Assembly (NCBI GenBank): GCA_017467885.1 | Contig: JAFUKC010000021.1 | Location: 34,725 to 98,724, forward strand | Source of the DNA: Bacteroidaceae bacterium | GTDB taxonomy: Bacteria; Bacteroidota; Bacteroidia; Bacteroidales; Bacteroidaceae | DNA length: 64,000 bases | Direction: 5' to 3' | In this document: positions 50,507-58,873 of the stretch, piece after piece | How positions within the stretch are numbered: the first letter of the stretch is position 1 | Layout of the letters: each line of letters opens with the position of its first letter | The notes under the pieces: model-generated | What the model was told of the DNA's origin: nothing | What the model saw: the letters and a program-made list of their open reading frames with translations, nothing else | Databases searched by the model: none | Position numbers and translations under genes: made by a program

Positions 50507-51265
50507 CTATCGCACCTTATCTTGTATCAGATGATGAGATTTACGTACCTTTTCTATCATTTCCCAATCGACCTCGGCAGTGGCGTGCCCTTCGCAATCA
50601 TCGACACAAGAGGCCATAGTCCGGCCATAAGGATTTATTATCGCACTATGCCCCACATACGAACCGAATTCATCAACCCCCACCCTGTTTGAAGCAGCAA
50701 CGTAGCATTGATTCTCTATAGCCCTTGCACGCACAAGAGTATCCCATGCCAGAATACGACTGTTAGGGAAATTGGCCGATATTACAAGTAAATCATACCT
50801 GTCATTGTTGTGCAAAGTGAGCGGGAAACGTAAATCATAACAGATGGCAGCACGAATGCGCAGCCCACGCCACTCCCACGTCACCTTCTCGGTACCACCC
50901 ACAAAGATTTTATCTTCACCGCTGTATTCGAAAAGATGTATCTTGTCATAAGAACCAACAGCACCATCGGGGGTGACAAAATACATACGATTATAAAACA
51001 GGCCATTTTCGGTTGTGAGAATTGTTGCAACAATAGCAGCATCATATTCAACAGCCCAGGACTTAAGCAATTGCAATGTTTCGCTACCATGTTCTTCGGC
51101 AAGCCCTATGGGGCTAAGAGAGAAACCGGTGGTGCACATCTCGGGGAAAATGTATATATCCGATTTTGGCGACTCGGCCAATAATCGTCTCATATTTTTC
51201 CGGTTGGCTGCAATATCCCCAAAAACAATATCCTGCTGCAAAACTGTTACCTTCATTGTCACCAT
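50507..51265 (-). CDS. Carbon-nitrogen hydrolase, omega-amidase-like
   Basis: A 252-residue nitrilase-superfamily amidase. The catalytic triad is visible as Glu in IFPEMCTTGFS, Lys in YDKIHLFEYSGE and Cys in AAICYDLRFPL. The order and the EMCTTGFS and CYDLRFP segments resemble YafV-type omega-amidases, which hydrolyse alpha-ketoglutaramate, a repair step after glutamine transamination. An ATG three codons downstream (51256) is an equally good start. It is monocistronic and divergent from the tRNA-Ser gene. Confidence 0.9.
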   Translation of the reverse strand: MVTMKVTVLQQDIVFGDIAANRKNMRRLLAESPKSDIYIFPEMCTTGFSLSPIGLAEEHGSETLQLLKSWAVEYDAAIVATILTTENGLFYNRMYFVTPDGAVGSYDKIHLFEYSGEDKIFVGGTEKVTWEWRGLRIRAAICYDLRFPLTLHNNDRYDLLVISANFPNSRILAWDTLVRARAIENQCYVAASNRVGVDEFGSYVGHSAIINPYGRTMASCVDDCEGHATAEVDWEMIEKVRKSHHLIQDKVR

Positions 51266-51277
51266 TCATTTATCTTG

Positions 51278-51285
51278 CAAAAATA
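51278..51285 (-). promoter_or_regulatory. Bacteroidota -7 promoter element (TATTTTTG) for the amidase gene
   Basis: Exact TAnnTTTG match 12 bp before the first ATG, implying a very short leader. Confidence 0.55.
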
Positions 51286-51324
51286 AAAAACTTTCATCGT
51301 AGATACGAAAAAAAGCAAAAACAA

Positions 51325-51355
51325 TTTTGTTTAATACAACTTTTCACTACCTTTG
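51325..51355 (+). promoter_or_regulatory. Bacteroidota promoter for tRNA-Ser (TTTTG, 18 bp, TACCTTTG)
   Basis: -33 element TTTTG at 51325-51329 and -7 element TACCTTTG at 51348-51355, both exact, 13 bp before the mature tRNA. Confidence 0.8.
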
Positions 51356-51368
51356 CAACGCAAAAAAG

Positions 51369-51457
51369 GGAAAGATGCCAGAGTGATCGAATGGACCGGA
51401 CTCGAAATCCGGCGTACGGTTTTTATCGTACCGTGGGTTTGAATCCCACTCTTTCCG
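51369..51457 (+). tRNA. tRNA-Ser (anticodon CGA)
   Basis: An 89-nt class II tRNA. Acceptor stem GGAAAGA pairs with TCTTTCC, discriminator G. The anticodon arm is CCGGA-CTCGAAA-TCCGG with anticodon CGA, reading UCG. A long variable arm (GTACGG...CCGTAC type) follows, as in tRNA-Ser. The T arm is GTGGG-TTTGAAT-CCCAC; its loop starts TTTG instead of the usual TTCG. CCA is not encoded. Confidence 0.95.
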
Positions 51458-51459
51458 CA

Positions 51460-51504
51460 AAAAGCGATTTAGCAAGTTGTATATCAACAAGTTAAATCGC
51501 TTTT
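51460..51504 (+). terminator. Terminator of tRNA-Ser
   Basis: Perfect 12-bp arms AAAAGCGATTTA (51460-51471) and its complement (51493-51504), ending in TTTT and followed by AAATTT. Confidence 0.75.
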
Positions 51505-51921
51505 AAATTTCCAACTCGGACAACATACCGACATACAAGGGTTCACTCGCAAAGCCTGGGGAGAGGTTTAAGCAAAAAGTTTAGCTGATTCAAAGAAGAA
51601 AATATAGTAAAATCCTTTCATGTTAGACAATAAAATTTCGGGGAAGCATAATTTCTGCTTCCCCGAAATTTGGCTTAATAACATCGATTACCTCTTATTG
51701 GATGTCCTCGCGACAGCCGGTTGGATAATACGGCGAGATAATCATAAAATTCAATTTATTTGTTGGTTTACTCACAAAAGACAACTGCCAACTAACAACA
51801 ACACATCCACGTACAAAGCAATCATCTTTCACGTTACAAAAATACATCAGCGAAACAACCTTTACAATCACCAAATTTGTGATTTATTGCCACGTTCATA
51901 GCAACATATATCTATATACGG
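51505..51921. other. Gene-free interval with a strong isolated hairpin
   Basis: No credible ORF in about 415 bp. A perfect 16-bp hairpin lies at 51633-51671 (AAATTTCGGGGAAGCA, loop of seven, complement), too far from any gene to be its terminator except that of an unannotated transcript. Around 51555-51580 is a purine-rich, GGGGAGAGG-containing stretch. Confidence 0.5.
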
Positions 51922-51961
51922 ATTGCGGTGTGTTAAAAGTTCTATTTTAACACACCGCAAT
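51922..51961 (-). terminator. Terminator of the Spy-like gene
   Basis: Perfect 17-bp arms (51922-51938 and 51945-51961) around a six-base loop, 16 bp after the stop codon. Confidence 0.85.
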
Positions 51962-51977
51962 AATTCTATTATCGGTT

Positions 51978-52490
51978 TTACTTACCGGGGCTTGCATTCT
52001 TTACGGGACAGGGTTTCTTGGGCGAGCATTTACCCTTTTCGCACTTCATTTTTGCACCTTTATGCATCGGACGCTTGCCGAATTTCATCTTGCCCTTATC
52101 TTCGGAAAATAGTTTCTTCACCTGAAGAGGAGTAAGAATCTTTGCAAATTTTGTTACATATTCCTTCTTTACATCGGCAATCTTGCCCTGCATCTCATAA
52201 CGTTTCTCCAAACTTTCCACAATCTGTTCATCTGTCATCTTTGCACCTTTATCTTTAGGAGCAGCGCAATGACACTTTGAAAGAGCGGCTACATACTCTT
52301 TATAAAGAGGTACGAATTTTGCCGATGCGGCCTCGTCGAGCATCAGTTTTTTAGAGATTTTCTGTGCTTTCATCTCAATTCTCTTTTCGGGTGTGGGTGC
52401 CTCTGATTTTTTCTTTTCCTGCGCCGAAACCAAACTGCTGAAAGCAAACAAAAGCGACAATAATGTCAAATAAAAAACATTTCTTTTCAT
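51978..52490 (-). CDS. Spy/CpxP-like periplasmic protein with Cys/Lys-rich tail
   Basis: A 170-residue protein from the ATG at 52490 (three codons earlier is another ATG). It has a signal peptide ending LVSAQ. The mature part is helical and highly charged, with the end of each helix pair resembling the LTxxQ motif (AKILTPLQVKKLF), as in the Spy/CpxP chaperone family of the envelope. It differs in having five cysteines, two in KCHC and three in a basic tail (KCEKGKCSPKKPC). The tail could bind metal; this is inference. Monocistronic. Confidence 0.7.
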   Translation of the reverse strand: MKRNVFYLTLLSLLFAFSSLVSAQEKKKSEAPTPEKRIEMKAQKISKKLMLDEAASAKFVPLYKEYVAALSKCHCAAPKDKGAKMTDEQIVESLEKRYEMQGKIADVKKEYVTKFAKILTPLQVKKLFSEDKGKMKFGKRPMHKGAKMKCEKGKCSPKKPCPVKNASPGK

Positions 52491-52599
52491 AGTTATCATT
52501 TTAAATTAAAAGTTATCTGATTTTTTGATTCAGATTGAAGGAAAAGGTTTAAACAGATATTCTTTTTTAAGTATTTTTCATAAGCAGAAGGATATAATA

Positions 52600-52635
52600 A
52601 CAGCAGGCTTGCCACAAAAGTGATAAGCCTGCTGT
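52600..52635 (-). terminator. Terminator of the FKBP gene
   Basis: Perfect 11-bp arms ACAGCAGGCTT (52600-52610) and its complement (52625-52635), flanked by A/T-rich sequence, 19 bp after the stop codon. Confidence 0.8.
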
Positions 52636-52654
52636 AGCTATTATAGAATTTCAC

Positions 52655-53749
52655 TTATTTCGTTTCAGCATCTGCCTTAACAGGGTTCACCTCGACAATC
52701 TCAACATCGAAACGAAGAGCCTCATTGGGACCTATATCCTGACCTGCACCACGCTCACCGTAAGCAAGTTCTGAAGGAACCCAAAGTGTTATCTTACCAC
52801 CCTCACCAACGAGTTGCAATCCCTCGGTCCAGCCTTTGATGACACGATTCAAGGGGAACTCTACAGGCTCGTTCTTATCATAATCGTTGGGACGATACTG
52901 TTTCAACATCTGCCGGCGTGCTTCGGGCATATCCTCGAAACGTGAAGCGTCGAACACCTTGCCATCGCGCAAAGTACCTTTGTAATGTACGCGAACCACA
53001 GCTGTATCACTCTCGGCCTTCTTGTCCATATTACCGGCTTCCTCAATCTTGTAAAGCAAGCCGCTTGCAGTCTTGTTTACACCGCTTGTATTCTCGATAC
53101 CGGAAAGCCACTCTTCAGAAGCCTTTCTGTTATTTGTAGGAACAACCACCGAATAGTAGTGACGCAAGAAGCTGTTAACCTCTTCATTGTTCATGCGTGC
53201 CGAACCGGCTTTAGCATCATCCATCGCCTTAAAAAGCCAGATTGTGTGCAAAGGCAGGTTTCTTTTAAGCAGTGTGTTACCCACATCGACACCCAAAGCT
53301 GCCGATACAATTGCACACTCCTTATCATCCACGAACATAGTTTCGGGATTGAATCCGAGTTGCTCTGCAGGTACAGCCTGAATGGTTGAATCGGTTTTAG
53401 CTCTCTCGTTCTGCATAAGTGTCATTGTGCGCTGACGATAGTTGTTGAAGAATTCGGGAAGAATCTCTGAAATAGTTTCCAAGTTAATTTCCTTGCCCTC
53501 AACAGTTACTTCATCACCTCCTAAAAGAATGGTAGACATACCCTTCTTCAATAAATCGTGAGAGAATGTAATGTTAGAGAAGTCACGACCAAGGCTGTTA
53601 GAGAAATCCACACCTATCACGTAAGAGAGAGTATCGAATTTCGATTCATCACCCTCTACCACCAATTTGTTTTTGCCATTGTTGCTGCCGCAAGAGATAG
53701 CAAAAGCAGCAAACAAAGACATCGCTGCTGTAATGATTGTTTTTTTCAT
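52655..53749 (-). CDS. FKBP-type peptidyl-prolyl isomerase, lipoprotein
   Basis: A 364-residue protein with lipobox AISC (Cys20), so it is membrane-anchored on the periplasmic side. The first 220 residues are helical and resemble the dimerisation/chaperone part of FkpA-type isomerases (SYVIGVDFSNSLGRDF). The C-terminal FKBP domain (about 245-355) contains VRVHYKGTLRDGKVFDAS, FPLNRVIKGWTEGLQLVGEGG in pattern, and PSELAYGERGAG. An insertion of about 20 residues between the first two FKBP strands is notable. It folds periplasmic or outer-membrane proteins. Confidence 0.93.
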   Translation of the reverse strand: MKKTIITAAMSLFAAFAISCGSNNGKNKLVVEGDESKFDTLSYVIGVDFSNSLGRDFSNITFSHDLLKKGMSTILLGGDEVTVEGKEINLETISEILPEFFNNYRQRTMTLMQNERAKTDSTIQAVPAEQLGFNPETMFVDDKECAIVSAALGVDVGNTLLKRNLPLHTIWLFKAMDDAKAGSARMNNEEVNSFLRHYYSVVVPTNNRKASEEWLSGIENTSGVNKTASGLLYKIEEAGNMDKKAESDTAVVRVHYKGTLRDGKVFDASRFEDMPEARRQMLKQYRPNDYDKNEPVEFPLNRVIKGWTEGLQLVGEGGKITLWVPSELAYGERGAGQDIGPNEALRFDVEIVEVNPVKADAETK

Positions 53750-53846
53750 TTTAATATTATTTGTTATAAGAAGTTGTTTAAATCTTAAATAAATCTTTTC
53801 CTATCATTGAAGCTATATGTAGCCGGCATATATGTGATAAACGGCG

Positions 53847-53854
53847 CGAAGATA
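53847..53854 (-). promoter_or_regulatory. -7-like promoter element (TATCTTCG) for the FKBP gene
   Basis: One mismatch to TAnnTTTG, 98 bp before the start codon. Confidence 0.4.
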
Positions 53855-53960
53855 GTGATTTTTCGGTAATTATATCACTTGCAAATATCACAAAATACAA
53901 CTTTTATATAATTTTAAGAAACAGTTTTTATAAAAGCCGAAAATCATTGTTGTATATAAA

Positions 53961-54003
53961 ACAATCCCTGCATGCCAAAGTTTACACGACACACAGGGAC
54001 TGT
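53961..54003 (-). terminator. Terminator of the acyl-CoA synthetase gene
   Basis: Arms ACAATCCCTG (53961-53970) and CAGGGACTGT (53994-54003), one wobble, followed on the minus strand by TTTATATAC, 19 bp after the stop codon. Confidence 0.65.
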
Positions 54004-54021
54004 AATTTATTAAACAGCTTT

Positions 54022-55929
54022 TTATTTCAACGAGTCGAGGTTATGCCGGTTGAAGAGTTGCTTACCCTCGGGAGTATAAAGAATATCTATACGCTCTTTA
54101 TAAGCTTTCTCAACCTTACCGCGTACAACTTTCATGGTACTGTTCATCATACCGTTCTGCTCGGTGAATGCCTCGGGCAAAACAGCAAAGCAACTTGGCA
54201 ACCAACGCTCGGGGAACATACCCTCAAATTCACCGCCCTTCTTAAACTTGTCTACATCGGCCTTTATAAGCTCACATGCAGCCTTACGACCATCTTCGGT
54301 TGTAAGGTCGAGGCCCTTTTCGGCAAGTGCACGCTTGATGTTTTCCTTGTTGGGAACAATAAGAGCTGTAGTATAAGGCGATTGGTTGTTGTACAATATA
54401 ACCTGCTCTACTGTAGGACAGAAACTTACAAAGGCCTCCTCTATACCTTCGGGGCTATACTTCTCGCCATCGCTCGATATAAGCAGACTCTTAAAGCGTC
54501 CCTTCACATAAAGTAAACCCTCGGCAGTCATATAACCAAGGTCGCCTGTATAAAGATAACCGTCACGAACTGTTTCTGCTGTCGATTCCGGATTCTTCCA
54601 ATAGCCGGCCATCACATTCTCTCCCTTAACCACAATTTCGCCAAGCTCACCCAAAGGCAACTCTTTGCCGTCGCTATCGCAAATCTTAAGTTCTATAGGC
54701 TTAACCAATTTTCCACTCGAGCCGAAACGATACATATCGGGGCCGTTCGACGAAATAACCGGTGTTGCCTCGCTTAATCCGTATCCCTGATACATAGGCA
54801 TTCCGACGCCAAGATAGAAGTTCTGCAACTCCTTGTCGAGTAAGGCACCACCACCCACAAAGAAACGTAACTCACCTCCAAAGTTCTCGCGAACCTTCGA
54901 GAATATCAATTTATCGAATAAAGCAACGAGCGGTTTAAGAACAATACGCCAACCTTTCGGGTCGAGATTGCTTTCGCCATAATATTTCTGACGCACAGCC
55001 ATACCCATATTAAACAGTTTCTCGGTAGTCTTGCCTTTTGCACGAATGGCTCCCTCGATATTTTTCTTGAAGGTTTTTGCCAACGACGGCACAGACAAAA
55101 TGAAGTGAGGACGCACCTCCTTAATGTTTCCGGGAATATTCTTCAATGTCTCGAGCGGAGTACGACCAACCTGTACTGTGGCGGCAGTAGCACCTCGTGA
55201 CATCATTATATAGAAACCTACAACATGAGCAAAACAGTGGTCGAGTGGCAAAATGATAAGCGTACGCCATGATTCATCGATGTGTACGAGTGTAAGCGCC
55301 TGCTCTACATTTGCTGTATAATTGCGATGTGTAAGCACAACACCTTTTGGATCGGCAGTTGTACCGCTGGTGTATGTTATTGTAGCAATATCATCATTCT
55401 GAATAGAATTTGCAACGCTTAGGAACTGTTCCATCGTGTGCTCGGCAAGAAAATCGTCACCAAGTTTCATAACATCGGCCAAAGCAATCTCACGCTCCTC
55501 CATTTCATGATTGCCATTGAGAACGATAATCTTCTCTACTGCTGTCAACTGCTCTTTTATGGTACGAATCTTTTTAAGCTGGGTACCCGAGACCATGATA
55601 TATTTTACATCACCATGAATAAGACGGAACAACAAATCGTTACTCTCTTCCAATTTTATAGAAAGAGGAACATTGGCCGCACCTGCATAGAACATAGCCA
55701 ATTCGCTTATAACCCACAAATTGCAACCTTCGCTGAGCAAAGCCATATTTTCACCCTTCTTCACGCCAAGTGCCTGAAGACCGGCTCCCAAACGATATAC
55801 CTGTTCCTTTACCTGTGTGTAGGTAGTAGGTTTAAAACCCTCCTTTTTGTCTGTTTTCTCTAAAAGGAAAGTGTTGTTCGGATACAAACGAACAGACTCC
55901 TCGAAAAGATCTACAAGTGTTTTTTTCAT
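54022..55929 (-). CDS. Long-chain fatty acid-CoA ligase (AMP-forming)
   Basis: From the ATG at 55929 (MKKTLVDLFEESVRLYPNN) the protein has 635 residues. The AMP-binding P-loop is TYTSGTTADPKGV, the adenine region YQGYGLSEATPV, and the hinge region YLYTGDLGYMTAEGLLYVKGR. It activates fatty acids for lipid synthesis or remodelling, peripherally at the inner membrane. The absence of beta-oxidation genes nearby fits use of exogenous fatty acids in lipids. It is monocistronic with a promoter shared region divergent from mce. Confidence 0.93.
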   Translation of the reverse strand: MKKTLVDLFEESVRLYPNNTFLLEKTDKKEGFKPTTYTQVKEQVYRLGAGLQALGVKKGENMALLSEGCNLWVISELAMFYAGAANVPLSIKLEESNDLLFRLIHGDVKYIMVSGTQLKKIRTIKEQLTAVEKIIVLNGNHEMEEREIALADVMKLGDDFLAEHTMEQFLSVANSIQNDDIATITYTSGTTADPKGVVLTHRNYTANVEQALTLVHIDESWRTLIILPLDHCFAHVVGFYIMMSRGATAATVQVGRTPLETLKNIPGNIKEVRPHFILSVPSLAKTFKKNIEGAIRAKGKTTEKLFNMGMAVRQKYYGESNLDPKGWRIVLKPLVALFDKLIFSKVRENFGGELRFFVGGGALLDKELQNFYLGVGMPMYQGYGLSEATPVISSNGPDMYRFGSSGKLVKPIELKICDSDGKELPLGELGEIVVKGENVMAGYWKNPESTAETVRDGYLYTGDLGYMTAEGLLYVKGRFKSLLISSDGEKYSPEGIEEAFVSFCPTVEQVILYNNQSPYTTALIVPNKENIKRALAEKGLDLTTEDGRKAACELIKADVDKFKKGGEFEGMFPERWLPSCFAVLPEAFTEQNGMMNSTMKVVRGKVEKAYKERIDILYTPEGKQLFNRHNLDSLK

Positions 55930-55994
55930 ATTTAATGCTATTTTTAGCACTTCGTAACACATTTTGCATCACGTCGTTGCCTTGTTAAACTTCG

Positions 55995-56002
55995 CAAAGG
56001 TA
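55995..56002 (-). promoter_or_regulatory. Bacteroidota -7 promoter element (TACCTTTG) for the acyl-CoA synthetase gene
   Basis: Exact TAnnTTTG match 66 bp before the start codon. Confidence 0.6.
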
Positions 56003-56132
56003 CAAAAAACTTATTATAAAACAATAGTTATTCCGATTGTTTCACATATTAGGTGTTTTTGTGCAACAGAAGCGCATAACAACCATTATCGGGACCCTCA
56101 AAAATGCACAAAACAAAAAAAATGTGCAAAAG

Positions 56133-56163
56133 TTGGCATAATACATTTTTATTAATATCTTTG
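56133..56163 (+). promoter_or_regulatory. Bacteroidota promoter for the mce-mmd operon (TTG, 20 bp, TATCTTTG)
   Basis: -7 element TATCTTTG at 56156-56163 (exact) with TTG at 56133-56135. The leader is about 60 nt. Confidence 0.65.
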
Positions 56164-56230
56164 CACTTTACAGACAAATAATTCAAACAACTTTCTTAAG
56201 TTCTACATATATTAATTAATACATTTAAGT

Positions 56231-56635
56231 ATGAAAATATCGAAAATAGAACATTTGGGTATTGCAGTACAAAGCATCGAAGAGGCGTTGCCCTACTATG
56301 AGCAGGTATTAGGTTTCGAGTGCTACAACATCGAAACGGTTGAAGACCAGAAAGTACGCACTGCATTTTTGCGCGTAGGTGAAACCAAAATAGAGCTGCT
56401 CGAGCCGACATCGCCCGAAAGCACCATTGCAAAATTTCTGGAAACACGTGGGCAAGGCATACACCACATTGCCTACAAAGTTGAGGACGGTGTTGCAAAT
56501 GCTCTTGCCGAGTGTGAGCAGAAAGAGATACGCACCATCGACAAGGCCCCACGTGGCGGCGCCGAAGGACTGCACATAGCATTCCTGCACCCGAAAGCCA
56601 CACAAGGAGTACTTACCGAACTATGCGAAGAATAA
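56231..56635 (+). CDS. mce: Methylmalonyl-CoA epimerase
   Basis: A 134-residue vicinal-oxygen-chelate protein starting KISKIEHLGIAVQSIEEAL, with metal-binding His in IEHLG, Glu in IELLEP and His in GIHHIAY. It interconverts the R and S forms of methylmalonyl-CoA on the succinate-to-propionate route used by Bacteroidales. It is followed by the carboxyltransferase gene after 47 bp, which fits this pathway. Confidence 0.96.
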   Translation: MKISKIEHLGIAVQSIEEALPYYEQVLGFECYNIETVEDQKVRTAFLRVGETKIELLEPTSPESTIAKFLETRGQGIHHIAYKVEDGVANALAECEQKEIRTIDKAPRGGAEGLHIAFLHPKATQGVLTELCEE

Positions 56636-56682
56636 CTTACATATAACACACTTCAAACAGATTCTTAAACAGATTCCTAACC

Positions 56683-58236
56683 ATGAGTAAACAATTCGAC
56701 AAAATAAAGGAGCTTGTTGCACTGCGCACAAAAGCTCGTTTAGGTGGTGGCGAGAAGGCCATCGAAAAACAACACGAACGCGGAAAATACACAGCACGCG
56801 AACGCATAGACATGCTGCTCGACAAAGGCAGCTTCGAGGAGATGGATATGTTTGTAACACACCGCTGCACAAACTTCGGCCAAGAGAAGAAACAGTTCCT
56901 TGGCGACGGTGTGGTTGTCGGTAGCGGAACCATTGACGGTCGCTTGGTATATGTCTTTGCACAAGACTTCACCGTAACCGGCGGTTCTCTCTCCGAAACT
57001 ATGGCACAAAAGATATGCAAAGTTATGGATATGGGCATGAAGATGGGTGCCCCTGTCATAGGCATCAACGATAGTGGCGGTGCACGTATACAGGAGGGTA
57101 TCAACGCCCTTGCCGGATACGCCGAAATCTTCGAACGCAACATTCTTGCTTCGGGTGTCATACCACAAATCTCGGGTATATTCGGCCCCTGTGCCGGTGG
57201 TGCTGTTTACTCGCCTGCACTCACCGACTTTACACTTATGACCGAAGGTACATCTTACATGTTCCTCACAGGCCCCAAAGTCGTAAAGACAGTGCTTGGA
57301 GAGGTTGTAACACAGGAAGAGCTTGGCGGTGCCAGCGTACATGCAAGTAAATCGGGTGTAACACACTTCACTGCACAAACCGAGGAAGAGGGCATCATGC
57401 TCATTCGTAAATTGCTTGGATATATACCGCAGAACAACCGCGAAACAACACCCGAGGTAGCATGTACCGACCCTATAAACCGAGTGAGCGACCTGCTTAA
57501 CGAAATAATCCCCGATAACCCCAACCAAGCTTACGACATGTATAATGTCATTGGCGAGATTGTAGACAACGGAGAATTCCTTGAGGTTCATCGCGATTAT
57601 GCACAGAATATCATTGTAGGTTTTGCACGCATGAACGGAAAATCGGTTGGTATTGTAGCCAATCAGCCTTGTCGCTATGCAGGTGTACTCGATTGCAACG
57701 CATCGCGCAAAGGTGCACGTTTCGTCCGTTTCTGCGATGCATTCAACATTCCATTGGTTACATTGGTAGATGTTCCCGGATTCCTTCCCGGAACAGCACA
57801 AGAGTACAATGCAGTAATTCTGCATGGTGCCAAATTACTTTATGCCTACGGTGAAGCAACCGTGCCCAAAGTAACCGTCACATTACGTAAATCGTATGGT
57901 GGTTCGCATATTGTTATGGCATGTAAACAGCTTCGTTCCGACATCAACTATGCATGGCCCAGCGCCGAGATTGCAGTGATGGGTGCAGCCGGTGCAGCCG
58001 AGGTTCTCTATGCAAAAGAGGCAAAAGAGGCTGCCGACCCCAAAGCATTCATCGCCGAGAAGGAAGCAGAGTACAACAAATTGTTTGCCAACCCCTACCA
58101 GGCAGCAAAATATGGCTACATCGACGATGTTATAGAGCCACGCAACACACGCTTCCGCGTTATTCGCGCATTGGCACAACTCGAGAGCAAACGTCAGGGA
58201 TTACCCCAAAAGAAACATGGCAACATCCCTCTTTAA
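56683..58236 (+). CDS. mmdA: Methylmalonyl-CoA decarboxylase / propionyl-CoA carboxylase carboxyltransferase subunit
   Basis: A 517-residue carboxyltransferase with the two crotonase-like halves. The acyl-CoA and biotin oxyanion sites are in SGGARIQEG and [16 protein letters not shown] (first half) and in [12 protein letters not shown] and [10 protein letters not shown] (second half). It moves the carboxyl group between methylmalonyl-CoA and biotin on the carrier protein encoded two genes downstream. In Bacteroidales such operons are usually sodium-pumping decarboxylases; the neighbours here lack the membrane beta subunit, so a carboxylase or transcarboxylase role is also possible. Confidence 0.93.
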   Translation: MSKQFDKIKELVALRTKARLGGGEKAIEKQHERGKYTARERIDMLLDKGSFEEMDMFVTHRCTNFGQEKKQFLGDGVVVGSGTIDGRLVYVFAQDFTVTGGSLSETMAQKICKVMDMGMKMGAPVIGINDSGGARIQEGINALAGYAEIFERNILASGVIPQISGIFGPCAGGAVYSPALTDFTLMTEGTSYMFLTGPKVVKTVLGEVVTQEELGGASVHASKSGVTHFTAQTEEEGIMLIRKLLGYIPQNNRETTPEVACTDPINRVSDLLNEIIPDNPNQAYDMYNVIGEIVDNGEFLEVHRDYAQNIIVGFARMNGKSVGIVANQPCRYAGVLDCNASRKGARFVRFCDAFNIPLVTLVDVPGFLPGTAQEYNAVILHGAKLLYAYGEATVPKVTVTLRKSYGGSHIVMACKQLRSDINYAWPSAEIAVMGAAGAAEVLYAKEAKEAADPKAFIAEKEAEYNKLFANPYQAAKYGYIDDVIEPRNTRFRVIRALAQLESKRQGLPQKKHGNIPL

Positions 58237-58248
58237 AATAGAACAACC

Positions 58249-58389
58249 ATGAAAGAGAAAAACGAAGCTATTGCTGTTGCCATATCAATGGCCTTGGACA
58301 GCTATTTAGGCAACAACGTCCACGACGTAGAGAGCGGCGTACTTACAATACGCTACATTAACAAACATTGGAACAACTTGTGTAACTAA
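58249..58389 (+). CDS. 46-residue protein between carboxyltransferase and biotin carrier genes
   Basis: An ORF of 46 codons (MKEKNEAIAVAISMALDSYL at the start, then SGVLTIRYINKHWN, ending NNLCN). It starts 12 bp after mmdA and ends 23 bp before the biotin carrier gene. It has no membrane segment, so it is not the usual OadG/MmdD-type small subunit. The pattern of an N-terminal helix (AIAVAISMAL) followed by a short strand and Trp resembles tiny epsilon-like subunits or N-terminal linkers of acyl-CoA carboxyltransferase complexes. Function is inference; coding status rests on position, spacing and amino acid pattern. Confidence 0.7.
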   Translation: MKEKNEAIAVAISMALDSYLGNNVHDVESGVLTIRYINKHWNNLCN

Positions 58390-58412
58390 TCAGTACCTAA
58401 AATTTCAAAAAG

Positions 58413-58850
58413 ATGAAAGAGTATAAATATACCATCAACGGCGAAAAATACGAAGTTGCAATAAACGAAGTATCGGAAACAAGTGCAAAAGTAACAGTTA
58501 ACGGAGCCGAATATAATGTAGAGTGGGAAAAACCCGAAGAGAAGAAACCTGTGACAGTGACACGTCCTGTTACACCGGCTGCGGCACCCACTGCAACAGC
58601 GGCACCTGCGGCACAGCCTGCTGCCGGTGCAGTCAAAGGACATGCAATAAAGACCCCTCTCCCGGGTGTAATTATAGATGTAAAGGTGAATGTTGGCGAC
58701 AGCGTAAGCAAAGGACAAACCGTTGTGCTTCTCGAAGCCATGAAGATGGAGAACAACATCAACGCCGACAAAGACGGTAAAGTTGCAGCTATACAGGTAG
58801 CAAAAGGCGATACTGTAGCCGACGGAGCAGTACTCATAGTATTAGAATAA
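58413..58850 (+). CDS. mmdC: Biotin carboxyl carrier protein of the methylmalonyl-CoA decarboxylase complex
   Basis: A 145-residue carrier. The first 45 residues form a small beta-rich piece (MKEYKYTINGEKYEVAIN). An Ala/Pro/Thr-rich flexible linker (about 46-75) leads to the biotinyl domain (76-145). The biotinylated lysine is Lys111 in LLEAMKMEN. It shuttles carboxyl groups to and from the carboxyltransferase. It is the last recognisable gene of the mce-mmd cluster. Confidence 0.95.
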   Translation: MKEYKYTINGEKYEVAINEVSETSAKVTVNGAEYNVEWEKPEEKKPVTVTRPVTPAAAPTATAAPAAQPAAGAVKGHAIKTPLPGVIIDVKVNVGDSVSKGQTVVLLEAMKMENNINADKDGKVAAIQVAKGDTVADGAVLIVLE

Positions 58851-58873
58851 CAACTTTCATAATAAAACATAAC

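Noticed and set aside
56740-57825. 361-codon minus-strand ORF
   Set aside because: Antisense to mmdA; Cys- and Tyr-rich composition typical of shadow frames.
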